Program-made: the position numbers and the translations under genes | NCBI GenBank assembly: GCA_013339895.1 | Contig: JABACO010000015.1 | Location: 5,241,772 to 5,305,771 of the forward strand | DNA length: 64,000 nt | DNA from: Ephydatia muelleri | Taxonomy: Eukaryota; Porifera; Demospongiae; Spongillida; Spongillidae | Direction of reading: 5' to 3' | Shown here: positions 30,968 to 41,770 of the stretch, in pieces | Layout: each line of letters opens with the position of its first letter | How positions within the stretch are numbered: the stretch's first letter is position 1 | Notes under the pieces: model-generated | What the model was told of the DNA's origin: nothing | Seen by the model: only the letters and a program-made list of their open reading frames with translations | Database searches by the model: none

Positions 30968-31542
30968 TTTAAATGAATTACATTAAAATCGTGACGCAAT
31001 GACAATATTCATTCGGTTTGCTATGGCGGAGAGCGTTGTTGATATTGATGGAAAAGGTTCTTTTCAGAACCAAACCGAGGATGTAGCAAGTTCATCAAGG
31101 TCCGCAGCCAGAAAGGTGGCATCTGCTTGGAAGGAGCTACTGAAAAAGAAGCCCAGAGGACGGTATTTTGCAAATACGAAACCCGTGAGCGACACATCTG
31201 CCGAGTTTGAAGGGAATCGTAGGAGAAGCACACCTGATATTGCCGCAGATGCTACTAAAGAGCTGGAAAGCTTAGCTGGTTATATGCCCGACCTTTCAGA
31301 TACGGACGCAAGAGTTCTGGCATTACGTTTATACTTTATTGAGTTGGCTGATGGCGTGTCACCTAGTGTTGCCCAGGATAAAGTGAGCAAGTGAGCTTTC
31401 TGGCTGCGGACCTTGATGAACTTGCTACATCCTCGGTTTGGTTCTGAAAAGAACCGTTTCCATCGAAATCAACAACGCTCTCCGCCATAGCAAACCGAAT
31501 GAATATTGTAATTGCGTCACGATTTTAATGTAATTCATTTTA
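30968..31542. repeat. Inverted repeat, about 147-bp arms, head-to-head duplicated gene start
   Basis: The left arm 30968-31115 and right arm 31396-31542 are reverse complements with a handful of substitutions; the loop is about 280 bp. Each arm contains the presumed promoter-proximal DNA and the first about 31 codons of the same small gene, facing each other. Confidence 0.88.
31023..31394 (+). CDS. Hypothetical protein, possible first exon (unrecognised)
   Basis: Open frame starting MAESVVDIDGKGSFQNQTED, 123 codons to a stop. The duplicated inverted arm keeps the MAES start but not the earlier in-frame ATG at 30999, supporting the start at 31023. The middle is basic (KELLKKKPRGRYF) and the end is helical and acidic (LSDTDARVLALRLYFIELAD). 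AAA/GTGAGC near 31381 could be a splice donor, so more exons may have existed. I do not recognise the family. Confidence 0.4.
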   Translation: MAESVVDIDGKGSFQNQTEDVASSSRSAARKVASAWKELLKKKPRGRYFANTKPVSDTSAEFEGNRRRSTPDIAADATKELESLAGYMPDLSDTDARVLALRLYFIELADGVSPSVAQDKVSK

Positions 31543-32030
31543 AAATTACAAAAATGGCTACGTGTCGCACTTGAGAACGTTATTTGTATAGCAAAGTTAC
31601 TCCTTAAGCCCCAGAATAGCATTTTTACGGTCGGTAGACCATATTCCAATATTTGTACAAACTTCTGTTCTGTATCAATCGCGTATTAGAAAATGTTTTT
31701 TCTAACCTTGGAGGAACTTAAATGGCACCTCAGGTATTATAATGGGTCCGTGTACTTTTCCACATTTCAATTTCTCGTATTTCTATTTATACAAAGAGGG
31801 CAATTTCGGCTCAATTGGCAATGTTTCACGTGATGGAGTTCTATTTGTGGCCTAATCTAGCGCGTCGCAACATATTGAAAAATGAAAAATGAAATATCGT
31901 TGTCTTTGTCAATATAATGAACAGTGCTCAATCCGAAGCAGAGTAATGGTCTGGAAGCAGTGCCGACCTGCCTCGAACCACCGGAATCGACCCCTCGCAC
32001 GGAACGCGCGCGTATACCATGTAGGCGTAT

Positions 32031-32058
32031 AGTCTGGGGACCCTAGGGTCCCCAGACT
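32031..32058. repeat. Perfect 28-bp palindrome between direct repeats
   Basis: AGTCTGGGGACCCT followed by its exact reverse complement, with GTAGGCGTAT on both sides. Mirrored at 39675-39702 in the right arm. Confidence 0.9.
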
Positions 32059-32542
32059 AGTAGGCGTATGTGTGCGTATGCATGTATGTTCTATATAACG
32101 GTAAAATTGCATCCTTGCTGTATTCATACTATGGTACTGTACTCGAAGCTGCCAACAGTATATTTGCTGTGGTGTGTTCGTGCGTGTGCGTACATGTGTG
32201 TTTGTGTGCATGTGTGTACGTGTCAGCGTGTGTACTTAATAGTGTTTTTACCATAATCCCCCTCCTCCCCCTCTAAATAATATTACATTGTTAACAGTCT
32301 GTTAAAGGGTATACATACACATGTGCATATGAGATGCAAAACTGGCTACAACCATGAATGGACAAAATAATGTGACAGCATGGTACTAAGTTGGTTGCAT
32401 AAGATCAGAGTACTTTTTGCCATGAGTGTGAGAAGCTGCATGTGAGACAGTACTTACACAATTATCTTTTCATGGGGTCGGCGAAAGTACATCCCACTGC
32501 ACTTTACTAGTACGTGATGCTAACGTGGCTTCCAATGGCATT

Positions 32543-32713
32543 TGGGGCTGTTCATAAATTATGTCACACTGAAGGGGGGAGGGGGTATCAGCCAGTGTGA
32601 CGACGTATAAATTAAGCATACATCAGTATGGGACATCGTATGACGGGGGGGAGGGGGGGAGGAGGGTTCATAATGGTCAAAAATAACGTGACGTAATTTA
32701 TGAACGGCCTCTT
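32543..32713. mobile_element. MITE nested in the left TIR
   Basis: Ends GGGGCTGTTCATAAATTATG and the reverse complement of GAGGCCGTTCATAAATTACG, interior with G-rich and C-rich runs. The same copy occurs at 39020-39190 in the other arm, so it inserted before the arms were last made identical. Confidence 0.75.
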
Positions 32714-33213
32714 TGTGGGCACCATCAAAGACCTGAATCGTTTGATATATAGTGCACAAAATATGCTATTGGTGCATGGTCTCTTTCCATGACTCAGTTC
32801 AGTGGCTAAACAACACTTTCTCCGGCATTCTATCAGCAGTCATGAGCCACAAGTGCTCAAGCTATCATAGTCGGCATAGTTTCAAGTTAAGCGATAACAA
32901 TATGTAACAACCTTCTTTGGCACAAAGAGTAACTGTTGTGATGTTTGCCAGTTTTTAAACTCATGGCCTGCAGAATTGAGTCCATATAGAACCATTCCTA
33001 GCAGTTTAGATGGCACGTAGCAGTTGTCCCTGTCCCACTAGTTACACTCTATACACAAATTACATGAAGGCATCATCCTTTCCTCCCTCCCTCCTCTCGA
33101 TCTCTGACCACCTCCCTTCCTACGCCTTTCTCTATATATCACTTGCATGCATAATAATATTATGGTGCATACCTATATACAATGTTAGTTCATCACATTT
33201 TTATAATTGAAGG

Positions 33214-34655
33214 TTACTGTGGAATTGATAGTCTCTTGGTAAGGTCTATAAAGCACTTCAAACCATTTTGGAAAGGTTTGTCATCCCCATTAACAAGTTT
33301 GTAAAATATGGTTGGAAAGTCCAGAATATTGGCTTTAAGTCTTTCGTCTCTTTCAGCCCTTTGTCCATCTTCAAGAGGATCTGTACCAAAGTGGCTGAAT
33401 ATAGTAAGCTGTCCACCTAAAGAATGATACTGCTGCACAGCTTGTTCTGGACTTGGAATGATGTCTTCATTAACTGGTGAGGTATTATAGTTGCTTCTCA
33501 TCCTATTCAAAGGAGTTCCTTTCCCTTGAATAAAAATATTAATGATTATTTTATTAAAATGTACATCAGTACACTATACCTGGAAGACAATGATAATTCC
33601 AGGAGCCCACTGCCATTGAAGTACCAATCCTGATCACTTGTAGTGTAAACCAAGAAACACAGAACTTTTGTAACTCATCATCAATGTCAAAGTCTCCCTT
33701 TTCCTCCATATCTACCAAGCAAGTTTTGACAGGGTAATTTACTCTGCAATTAATTTCTGGCCAGAATCGTTCCACAGTATGATTCTATATTGATAGTCAG
33801 GTTAAGACACAAGTACAAGTAACAGTGTGTAACATACCAATTTAGATGTTGTTTGTCGGTGAGGTGGTTTGCTTACATCTCTTCTGTACTTAGCGAGTAC
33901 CTCTTGCACATGGAGCATTAAGCACCATTCTTTTCCGTGGTCTACCCTCACTTGTTCCCAGATACCATGCTCCATTAGAATTGGTCTATGTAAGAATTCA
34001 CATTTACTTACTGATGTCTAAATGCACGCATGTAGCACTCACCTGAACATTAAGGCATATATGTCAACATTATTTTTTACTGGCATGCTAATGAACCCCA
34101 CTACCATGCCAGAGTACCCATCAATAGCACAGATGTGTGTAACACCAAACATTACAAGTTTTTCATTTTGGTCAACATGCAACTTGTGACCAAAATACTT
34201 TGCTCTGTACGGCGTTGGGTTTAAATGCTGATGTGCTCTCGAAAGACGAGACTGATGGTACTCCGGGTTTATTAATTTCAGTGCCTTGCCAACGCGCCCC
34301 TCAGATACTCGTATTCCTTCATATGCCAAAAGTCCCGCCATGGTTTTACGTCCATACGTGGGTCCCACCTGTTTGATAAAACTGATAATACATACAGCAT
34401 GATGTAATTTTATGATAGCAAAAATAACACCTTTATTATTGCCTCGGCAACGATTTCTTTTACCCTCTCAGTACTCAAGCGAGAGGATTTGTGAATCCCT
34501 TTAATCTTACAGAAATTTTCTATACTCCTCACGCTGCATCCTTTGGATCCGTTGGTCATTGTCATGAGCTCTTCACGTAGTGTATTGTGCGTAACGCAAT
34601 CAGTCACTATCCGTTGCCGAATGTAGTCTTCGAAACTTGACAAAACGTTCTCCAT
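33214..34655 (-). CDS. Integrase-like DDE transposase, five exons, intact
   Basis: Exons (minus): 34655-34431, 34368-34043, 33985-33838, 33784-33580, 33524-33214, all with GT-AG sites and matching phases; 404 residues. Exon 1 is helical and may bind DNA. Exon 2 begins GPTYGRKTMAGLLAYEGIRV, an HTH-like segment typical of integrase core proteins, then HVDQNEKL (first Asp) and CAIDGYSGMVVG. Exon 3 has VRVDHGKEW (second Asp) and exon 4 NHTVERFWPE (Glu), spaced D-38-E as in retroviral-type integrases. No stop or frameshift. It is the likely transposase of the enclosing element and diverges from the RING gene 133 bp away. Confidence 0.85.
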
Positions 34656-34788
34656 TACATGTACATACAACGTGACTAATATGATTTAGTAACTTGAAAT
34701 AACTCATGGTCATAAGGCGGAGCTCCCGAGATTGGACGTTGGTTATAAGCCTCACGTCCCATCATTAACTTCACATTATTTCGCGGAG
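34656..34788. promoter_or_regulatory. Divergent promoter of the transposon genes
   Basis: 133 bp between the start codons of the integrase (34655, minus) and RING gene (34789, plus). No TATA box is obvious. Both genes presumably share control. Confidence 0.55.
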
Positions 34789-35955
34789 ATGTCTGCAACT
34801 ATTCATTTATGTAGAGGGGACCGTGTATTAGAAATAAGCCTCCGAAGTTACGCAGCTCAACAGTTAGCACGAATGTTCAATGTAGAGCAAGATACGATAT
34901 GGCTCAAAAGCAGGTACAAAGATGGCCATGTGTATTTTCCGAATCCTGACGGCGTGTTTGACCTGTTGAACGACGGAGTACTTCCTCACGCGGAACTTAT
35001 AGTTGAAGGAGAGCCAAGGCAGGGGCAGGCCAGTCAACCTAGCTGCAGCGGTATTTATGCGCAGCCGTCCCGTAGCTCTGCGATTGTCATGGACAGTACT
35101 CCTCCTCGTTACTCGCCTGGATCGCAGTTTACATCCGTAACAGCCCACAGAGGAAAGCGACCTTTAGAAGAGGCTACCTATCGTTTAAAGATCATTCAAG
35201 CCACCATGGCTTTCGCCAGTCCTGGTAACAAGAAACCAACGTTTGAATGCCACGGACAGGCGTTTTTCGAGATCACCGAGTCCAATGCCAACGTACCAGC
35301 TTTACTAGTAGCAGTTCGAACTGAATTCGGCGAGGATTACACCATCGTGACAGGAGACGGGCTAGAAGTAAAAGATTCATTTGGCACACAAGGTTAGTAT
35401 ATATGGCCGTTTATATACGATTTACTCAGTACATGTATTTGTCTTAAAATAGGTTTGAAGTTTTGGAAAGTGAACGCTCGCAAATTTTTTGCTGTTCCTG
35501 AAGAATCACTTGGAAAACCTGCCAAAATGTCGCGAGCAGGACAAATTGCGGGTTTAGATGCTTCGCCACAGGCAGTACCGTGCAATGATTGTTGCCGTGA
35601 CATTGTCGATGATATGAAAAGAAAACTGGATTTGACATTTAAACTAGCTGCTGGGACGAAGATACCAATAGGTTTGCAGAAGTTACTCGCTGATGGTTTC
35701 AAGTGCAAAATCTGCCAAAGTGTTATTAAACCCCCTGTCATAGCTTCAAACTGTTGCAAGCAGCTACTAGGTTGTGATGCCTGCATTAAGACGTGGTATC
35801 AGGATAGTCCCACCACAAAAAATTGTCCCGGGTGCAACAAAGAAAGGGGATTTCCGGAAACAATGAGGCTGCACGGACTCGATGAGCTGCTTCTGGCAAC
35901 TAAAGATTTAGTTGATGACATTTTGGATGATGCTATATCTGTTGATAGTGACTAA
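34789..35955 (+). CDS. RING-type zinc finger protein encoded by the transposon, two exons
   Basis: Exons 34789-35392 and 35453-35955, intron of 60 bp (AAG/GTTAGT, ATAG/GTTTG), 368 residues. The N-terminal 75 residues (TIHLCRGDRVLEISLRSYAA, ending AELIVEGEP) resemble a ubiquitin-like or similar small beta-grasp domain; this is a guess. A Ser/Pro-rich linker and a central region (FECHGQAFFEITESNANVPA) follow. Near the C-terminus is a RING/U-box-like zinc site: CKICQSVIKPPVI, CCKQLLGCDACIKTWY, CPGCNKE. The tail is acidic. A RING domain suggests an E3 ubiquitin ligase role for the element. The start at 34789 follows an upstream in-frame TTG. Confidence 0.78.
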
Positions 35956-37090
35956 CATACATGAGCGCTGTGTATACACGCATGCAATTTTTATGTATGC
36001 ATTTCTGCTGATCAAAAATTGTATCCAATGAAAATTCGTCTATACATGCATGCATGTATGCATATCTGCTGATCAAAAATTGTATCCATTTGAAAATTCA
36101 ATGCAGGGTGATACAAGGGGGGTGCTCACATATACAGTACAAATTTGATTGTATATGTACCAGTATAATCTCATATTTAAATCCATTCAATTTTAACCAG
36201 CAAGTTTTGCATCAGAGTTAGGAGGTACACATCTTTGTGGCGTTTATGATCTATGCTACAGATAGTGTCTGACAAGGCCTACAGCCCTTACACTGTTGTC
36301 TCCGGGAACGAACCTCTTGATGTCTTTGTATACTATAGCTTTGCATGATGGAAATTGGCAGGCACATTCAATCACATCGACATTTTGGTGTGCCGACTTA
36401 CCCAAAGCCATTTTGTGCCAACTATCCCCAATGATACCTGAGATGCATAACTACTTATAATGGCCAAGGTTAACAACGTATAGAACATAGACATTGCTTT
36501 CTGGGAAGCTTGGTCGGGTGTACATAACTCATAAACTCAACACTGATTAAGAAATGACCTAAATAAAATAGCAAAGCCAAAAATTTTACTCCACAGGAAA
36601 AAAGTCACAAATTCAAATGCTTAGACACTTAACTTTAATAGCTACGTTTCATCTGTACATCATGTAAAATTGCTAATGTCAACCGTTACCAAGATATAAA
36701 TGATGTGACAACCAAAACGTGACTTGTAGCCCCGGGGCGGTCTCCCCTATATAACCATTGCTTATGTAATCGCCATTACAACAACTTTCAGTCAACATTA
36801 TTACAACTTTCAGTTTCAGTTCTTGCAGCATATAAGCCAAAGTCAGTGTTACAATGGGGTAACTATTAATAGCATTACTAATATAATGATATACAATATG
36901 AATCAGTGCAGAGGAACATGAGGACATGTAATATGTATGCATTTATGCATATGTGTGTTATGTGTGTGTATGTATGCATGAATGTAGGTATGTGTGTATG
37001 TCTGTATGTATGTGCATGTGTGTTTGTGTGTGTATGTTGTATGTATGTATGTGCATGTGTGTTTGTGTGTGTATGCTGTATGTATGAATG
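35956..37090. other. Transposon interior, non-coding
   Basis: No gene recognised. A 45-bp sequence containing CTGCTGATCAAAAATTGTAT is tandemly repeated at about 36000 and 36055. Confidence 0.55.
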
Positions 37091-37099
37091 TACATGTAC

Positions 37100-37400
37100 A
37101 TGTATGTATGTATGTATGTATGTATGTATGTATGTATGTATGTATGTATGTATGTATGTATGTATGTATGTATGTATGTATGTATGTATGTATGTATGTA
37201 TGTATGTATGTATGTATGTATGTATGTATGTATGTATGTATGTATGTATGTATGTATGTATGTATGTATGTATGTATGTATGTATGTATGTATGTATGTA
37301 TGTATGTATGTATGGATGCATGCATGCATGCATGCATGCATGCATGCATGCATGTATGTATGTATGTATGTATGTATGTAAGTATGCATGCATGTATGTA
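37100..37400. repeat. (ATGT)n tetranucleotide satellite
   Basis: About 300 bp of ATGT repeats with a short ATGC block at 37317-37352. Long apparent frames here are repeat translations. Confidence 0.95.
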
Positions 37401-37879
37401 TGTTACATACATGCATAGCATGCAGCTGGAATTGCACTAAAATAATAAAATCGTGTGGCTTGAAAGAAAATTCCTATAATGTCAAGTTTCTATTGTTGAA
37501 AGAGTTCTTGCACAAGAATGTCTTTCTTTCATTATTTTGCAGTTCCTTTTCAACATGAGATATCCTGAGAATGAGCTGTACATGTTGCATGCAAGAAATA
37601 ACTACATGATAAAAAATACGGCATTGACATTTGTAACAGTTGACAACTGACAAGTGCCACAAGAGCCCATTTGAAGCCCAGAGACAGATCATCCTTTGCA
37701 CCATGCTCTAGCAGGATGTTCTTTTCCCACCCACCATGAAAAGATAATGATGTGATGCATGATGTATGGCTGCATCCCACAGATAAGACCTCCCTCATAT
37801 TGTTCTTATTCACTACCATGGCAACAAGATACAGTACTCTGACCTTATGCAACTGTTGGTGTGTATAGAGAGAAAGGCA

Positions 37880-38158
37880 TCAGAGAGAGAGAGGGAGTGA
37901 GGGGTTAGAGAGAGAGGGAGGGAGGAGGGGTTAGAGAGAGAGGGAGGGAGGAGGGGTTAGAGAGAGAGGGAGGGAGGAGGGGTTAGAGAGAGAGGGAGGG
38001 AGGAGGGGTTAGAGAGAGAGGGAGGGAGGAGGGAGGGAGAGTGAGGAGGAGGGAGGGATGAGGGAGGGATGGAGGAGGGAGTGAGAAGGGATGGAAAAAG
38101 GGCAGGAGTGAGGGAGATGAGGAGATAGGGAGGGAGGGAGGGAGGGAAGGAGAGGGGG
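37880..38158. repeat. Purine-rich minisatellite (GAGAGAGAGGGAGGGAGGAG)
   Basis: Tandem units of about 31 bp, GGGGTTAGAGAGAGAGGGAG followed by GGAGGA, repeated four to five times, then irregular GGAGGGA. An all-purine strand of this kind can form triplex or G-rich structures. Confidence 0.88.
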
Positions 38159-38661
38159 AAGGATTTTGTAAGGTCATAGTCATTGTCCACGGAACAACTA
38201 CGTACAGTAGTTTGCATCATGTTTTTGTATGCCATTGCTCATGACAGAATATTATAGTTTGTTTTAGGTACAGAAACACACACTATTAATTTTCATACAC
38301 ACACACCACACTCACACACACACACACACCACACACACACACACACACAAATAGTATACCAGCATCGGAAATTAAAAGCACAACTTAAATACATATAGTT
38401 TAGGTAGCAAGTAGTTGTTGTCCCTCCATACAATAGTGCTTTAGATATGTGTGTGATCATCTCCTTGTCCTGTGGGACCGGCAATACAGAGGTATGGAAA
38501 GTAAGAAACTACGTTAAGCTGGTTGTGGTTGATGGTAATGGATGGCAAGAAACATTTACTTGGAACATTGAACATGCTAGCCTACTTCCTCAGTTCATAA
38601 ATTCTTGCAACAGTGTGGGTAAGTCCATTAATGATGTCATGGGGGCTAACAGGTTTCATCT

Positions 38662-39988
38662 GCCTTCATGTAATTTGTGTATAGAGTGTAACTAGTGGGA
38701 CAGGGACAACTGCTACGTGCCATCTAAACTGCTAGGAATGGTTCTATATGGACTCAATTCTGCAGGCCATGAGTTTAAAAACTGGCAAACATCACAACAG
38801 TTACTCTTTGTGCCAAAGAAGGTTGTTACATATTGTTATCGCTTAACTTGAAACTATGCCGACTATGATAGCTTGAGCACTTGTGGCTCATGACTGCTGA
38901 TAGAATGCCGGAGAAAGTGTTGTTTAGCCACTGAACTGAGTCATGGAAAGAGACCATGCACCAATAGCATATTTTGTGCACTATATATCAAACGATTCAG
39001 GTCTTTGATGGTGCCCACAAAGAGGCCGTTCATAAATTACGTCACGTTATTTTTGACCATTATGAACCCTCCTCCCCCCCTCCCCCCCGTCATACGATGT
39101 CCCATACTGATGTATGCTTAATTTATACGTCGTCACACTGGCTGATACCCCCTCCCCCCTTCAGTGTGACATAATTTATGAACAGCCCCAAATGCCATTG
39201 GAAGCCACGTTAGCATCACGTACTAGTAAAGTGCAGTGGGATGTACTTTCGCCGACCCCATGAAAAGATAATTGTGTAAGTACTGTCTCACATGCAGCTT
39301 CTCACACTCATGGCAAAAAGTACTCTGATCTTATGCAACCAACTTAGTACCATGCTGTCACATTATTTTGTCCATTCATGGTTGTAGCCAGTTTTGCATC
39401 TCATATGCACATGTGTATGTATACCCTTTAACAGACTGTTAACAATGTAATATTATTTAGAGGGGGAGGAGGGGGATTATGGTAAAAACACTATTAAGTA
39501 CACACGCTGACACGTACACACATGCACACAAACACACATGTACGCACACGCACGAACACACCACAGCAAATATACTGTTGGCAGCTTCGAGTACAGTACC
39601 ATAGTATGAATACAGCAAGGATGCAATTTTACCGTTATATAGAACATACATGCATACGCACACATACGCCTACTAGTCTGGGGACCCTAGGGTCCCCAGA
39701 CTATACGCCTACATGGTATACGCGCGCGTTCCGTGCGAGGGGTCGATTCCGGTGGTTCGAGGCAGGTCGGCACTGCTTCCAGACCATTACTCTGCTTCGG
39801 ATTGAGCACTGTTCATTATATTGACAAAGACAACGATATTTCATTTTTCATTTTTCAATATGTTGCGACGCGCTAGATTAGGCCACAAATAGAACTCCAT
39901 CACGTGAAACATTGCCAATTGAGCCGAAATTGCCCTCTTTGTATAAATAGAAATACGAGAAATTGAAATGTGGAAAAGTACACGGACC
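38662..39988 (-). repeat. Right 1.33-kb terminal inverted repeat
   Basis: Inverted partner of 31745-33072, including the palindrome (39675-39702) and the MITE (39020-39190). Confidence 0.93.
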
Positions 39989-40520
39989 ATAATGCCTTAC
40001 CTTTTTCCCGGGTTTAAAAACCAACTCGGCCAATCGATTTCTACTATCAAGCTCTAGTTATACAGCGAATTTCGTATCAATCCACCAACTGGGCAGGGAG
40101 AAATCATTGAAAACATTTTTTTGGAGGGGGACCACTAACTATTAATGTATCTTAACTATTGAAGTCACTTAACTATTGCATTTTTTATGTAGCATTGACC
40201 AATCATGGCAAAACATTTCTGTGCAATCAGATTTTCATTTCGACATTATATTGCTACAATACACAGGAGCAAACATAAAGGGGATGAAAATAGGGTCAAT
40301 TATCACGTTATCACTGTACTCATTGTAGAGTGGTACTTCCTGATCTTCATTGTTCATTCTTATAATCAATGGAACAATTTTGTCACACACTTCCGAAGTC
40401 GACTGCGTTTGAGAACACGTGGCGAATCTAAAAAAACTGTAGGTGTTATACTATGCCTGAAATCCAGACGCGAGCTTTAAGTGTATATGTAAGTAACACA
40501 TCCGAACGGTCAACCAAGCG
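39989..40520. other. Intergenic, unassigned
   Basis: No coding similarity or RNA gene seen; begins with the right ATAATG target duplicate. Confidence 0.5.
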
Positions 40521-40535
40521 ATCGAAGTTGCAAGG

Positions 40536-40622
40536 GGGGACAAGCTATCCTAAAGGCGGATCACGTATACTTAGGATAGGGTGTCCGTAGGGGGACAGCC
40601 TATCCGGGGGGACAAGCTATCC
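40536..40622. repeat. Cluster of GGGGGACAAGCTATCC repeats
   Basis: GGGGGACAAGCTATCC occurs at both ends of the interval with GGGGGACAGCCTATCC and the inverted GGATAGGGTGTCC between them. Confidence 0.75.
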
Positions 40623-40629
40623 TGTTACA

Positions 40630-41770
40630 CTGGATTTCGTATGACAGTTCCCGTGAACCGCTCGTTGTCATATGTGCATGGAAGCTGTGGGTGCAGAACA
40701 TATCGAAACCGATACTTCTGCTCCTTAAATTGCTTGTAGGCTTTTAGTTTATGATATCATTCTGCCTTTATTATCTGCTGTGATTGGATATTTATTATAT
40801 ACAGATGTTTCTCACTTGGAGCTTAAACATTACTGGATTAATTAATTGCCTCAATCAGCATTGAAAGCTAAGGCTCTAATTGGTCCATTATTGTGCCTGT
40901 TAACTCATTCGCGGGGGCAACAGCGCCGCAGCTGCTATAATACCACTTTTTTTAATCATAATTACCATTAACGTTTTATTTGCTTTTCAAATTCCCCGAA
41001 GCTGTTTACAAAGAACGTTTCCCCAAAACGCTTTATTCCTCACAATACCGCATTATAAGCCAACACCCTTGACACTGAAAAATTATGTTCTTCATGATCA
41101 CGGCTTCAGTTACCAGAAGCCGTGATCGTGAGGAACTTCCCTCTGAACAATGTGTTGACTTCAAAAACGCCGTTTATGGTAACATAAAAGGTAATGATGA
41201 ATTTAAAAAAAAAAGTGGCATTATATAGCAGCTGCGGCGCTGTTGCCGCGAATGAGTTAACATGCCGTTTAACTAAAATAATGGACCAATTAGAACCTTA
41301 TAGCTTTCAATGCTGATTGAGGCAACAAATCCAGTAATGTTTAAGCTCCAAATGAGAAACATCTTTATTAAAGAGTTATTAATCCTTCGTCATGCTCCAC
41401 TGATATGATGATGCAAATCATTACCAGCAATAGTGGAATATTGTGATTGCATGAGCATGTGAATGTGGGTGTGGGGGGTTGTATGTGTGTGTGTATGTGA
41501 GTGTGTGTGGGTGTGTACATATCAGTCGTTGCAAAAGAAGCACTACACTGAGACGTGACAGAGATAATAATTACATAGCACAGCTCACAAAATGTACTAC
41601 ACCTATTTTTGAAGGCGTTTCCTCCTGAGCATCCCACAAACCGCAGTATGATCCGAATGGTTGCGAATCAATTCTGCGAATCAACTAATTCGATCTGGCA
41701 TCACTGATCGGATAATAAAGCATTCGCATGCATCATGGCCGGCGTGGCATTTACTACATGGCATGGTAAA
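40630..41770. repeat. Segmental duplicate of UNC93 3' end and downstream DNA
   Basis: 40630-40860 matches 60455-60720 (TTCGTATG..GTTCCCGTGAACCGCTC, GAACAT..TCGAAACCGAT, TTTTAGTTTATGATATCATT). 41375-41770 matches the start of downstream DNA at about 60775 and then 63600-63920 (TTTTTGAAGGCGTTTCCTCC, AGTATGATCCGAATGGTTGC). The copy lacks the 2.8 kb present between 60830 and 63590. Confidence 0.85.
40803..41365. mobile_element. Palindromic element (foldback/MITE) within the duplicate
   Basis: Inner arms start TAACTCATTCGCGG...CAGCGCCGCAGCTGCTATA at 40900 and end at 41260 with the inverse; near the centre GATCACGGCTTC/GAAGCCGTGATC forms a further hairpin. The outer arms (40803-40899, 41261-41365) are also inverted copies and include the TTTCTCACTTGGAGCTTAAA block of the UNC93 3' flank. 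Confidence 0.75.

Larger units (their letters stand above)
31745..33072 (+). repeat. Left 1.33-kb terminal inverted repeat
   Basis: Reverse complement of 38662-39988; peptides translated from several frames are identical in both arms. Contains a nested MITE and a perfect 28-bp palindrome. Confidence 0.93.
31745..39988. mobile_element. 8.2-kb DNA transposon with 1.33-kb TIRs, integrase and RING genes
   Basis: Terminal inverted repeats begin GGTCCGTGTACTTTTCCACA and span 31745-33072 and 38662-39988, apparently near-identical throughout. The hexamer ATAATG flanks both ends (31739-31744 and 39989-39994), a clean 6-bp target duplication. The interior (5.6 kb) has two divergent multi-exon genes with intact frames: a DDE integrase-like protein on the minus strand and a RING-type protein on the plus strand. 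The remaining interior holds microsatellites. Structure and intact genes suggest recent activity. I cannot place it firmly in a named superfamily; 6-bp duplication plus an integrase-like DDE recalls IS3EU-type elements, and long TIRs recall Polintons, but no Polinton polymerase or capsid gene is present. Confidence 0.88.

Noticed and set aside
31960-32000. GGTTCGAGGC on the minus strand, like a tRNA B box
   Set aside because: No A box, no cloverleaf and no poly-T terminator; it lies in the transposon TIR (mirrored at 39750).
37100-37400. Possible CRISPR-like array
   Set aside because: Simple tetranucleotide repeat with no spacers; eukaryotic context.
36878-37440. Six long overlapping frames, up to 172 codons
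   Set aside because: All are translations of the (ATGT)n repeat (YIHT or MYVC runs).
31745-39988. Polinton/Maverick
   Set aside because: Long TIRs, 6-bp duplication and integrase fit, but no polymerase B, ATPase, protease or capsid gene in 5.6 kb of interior.
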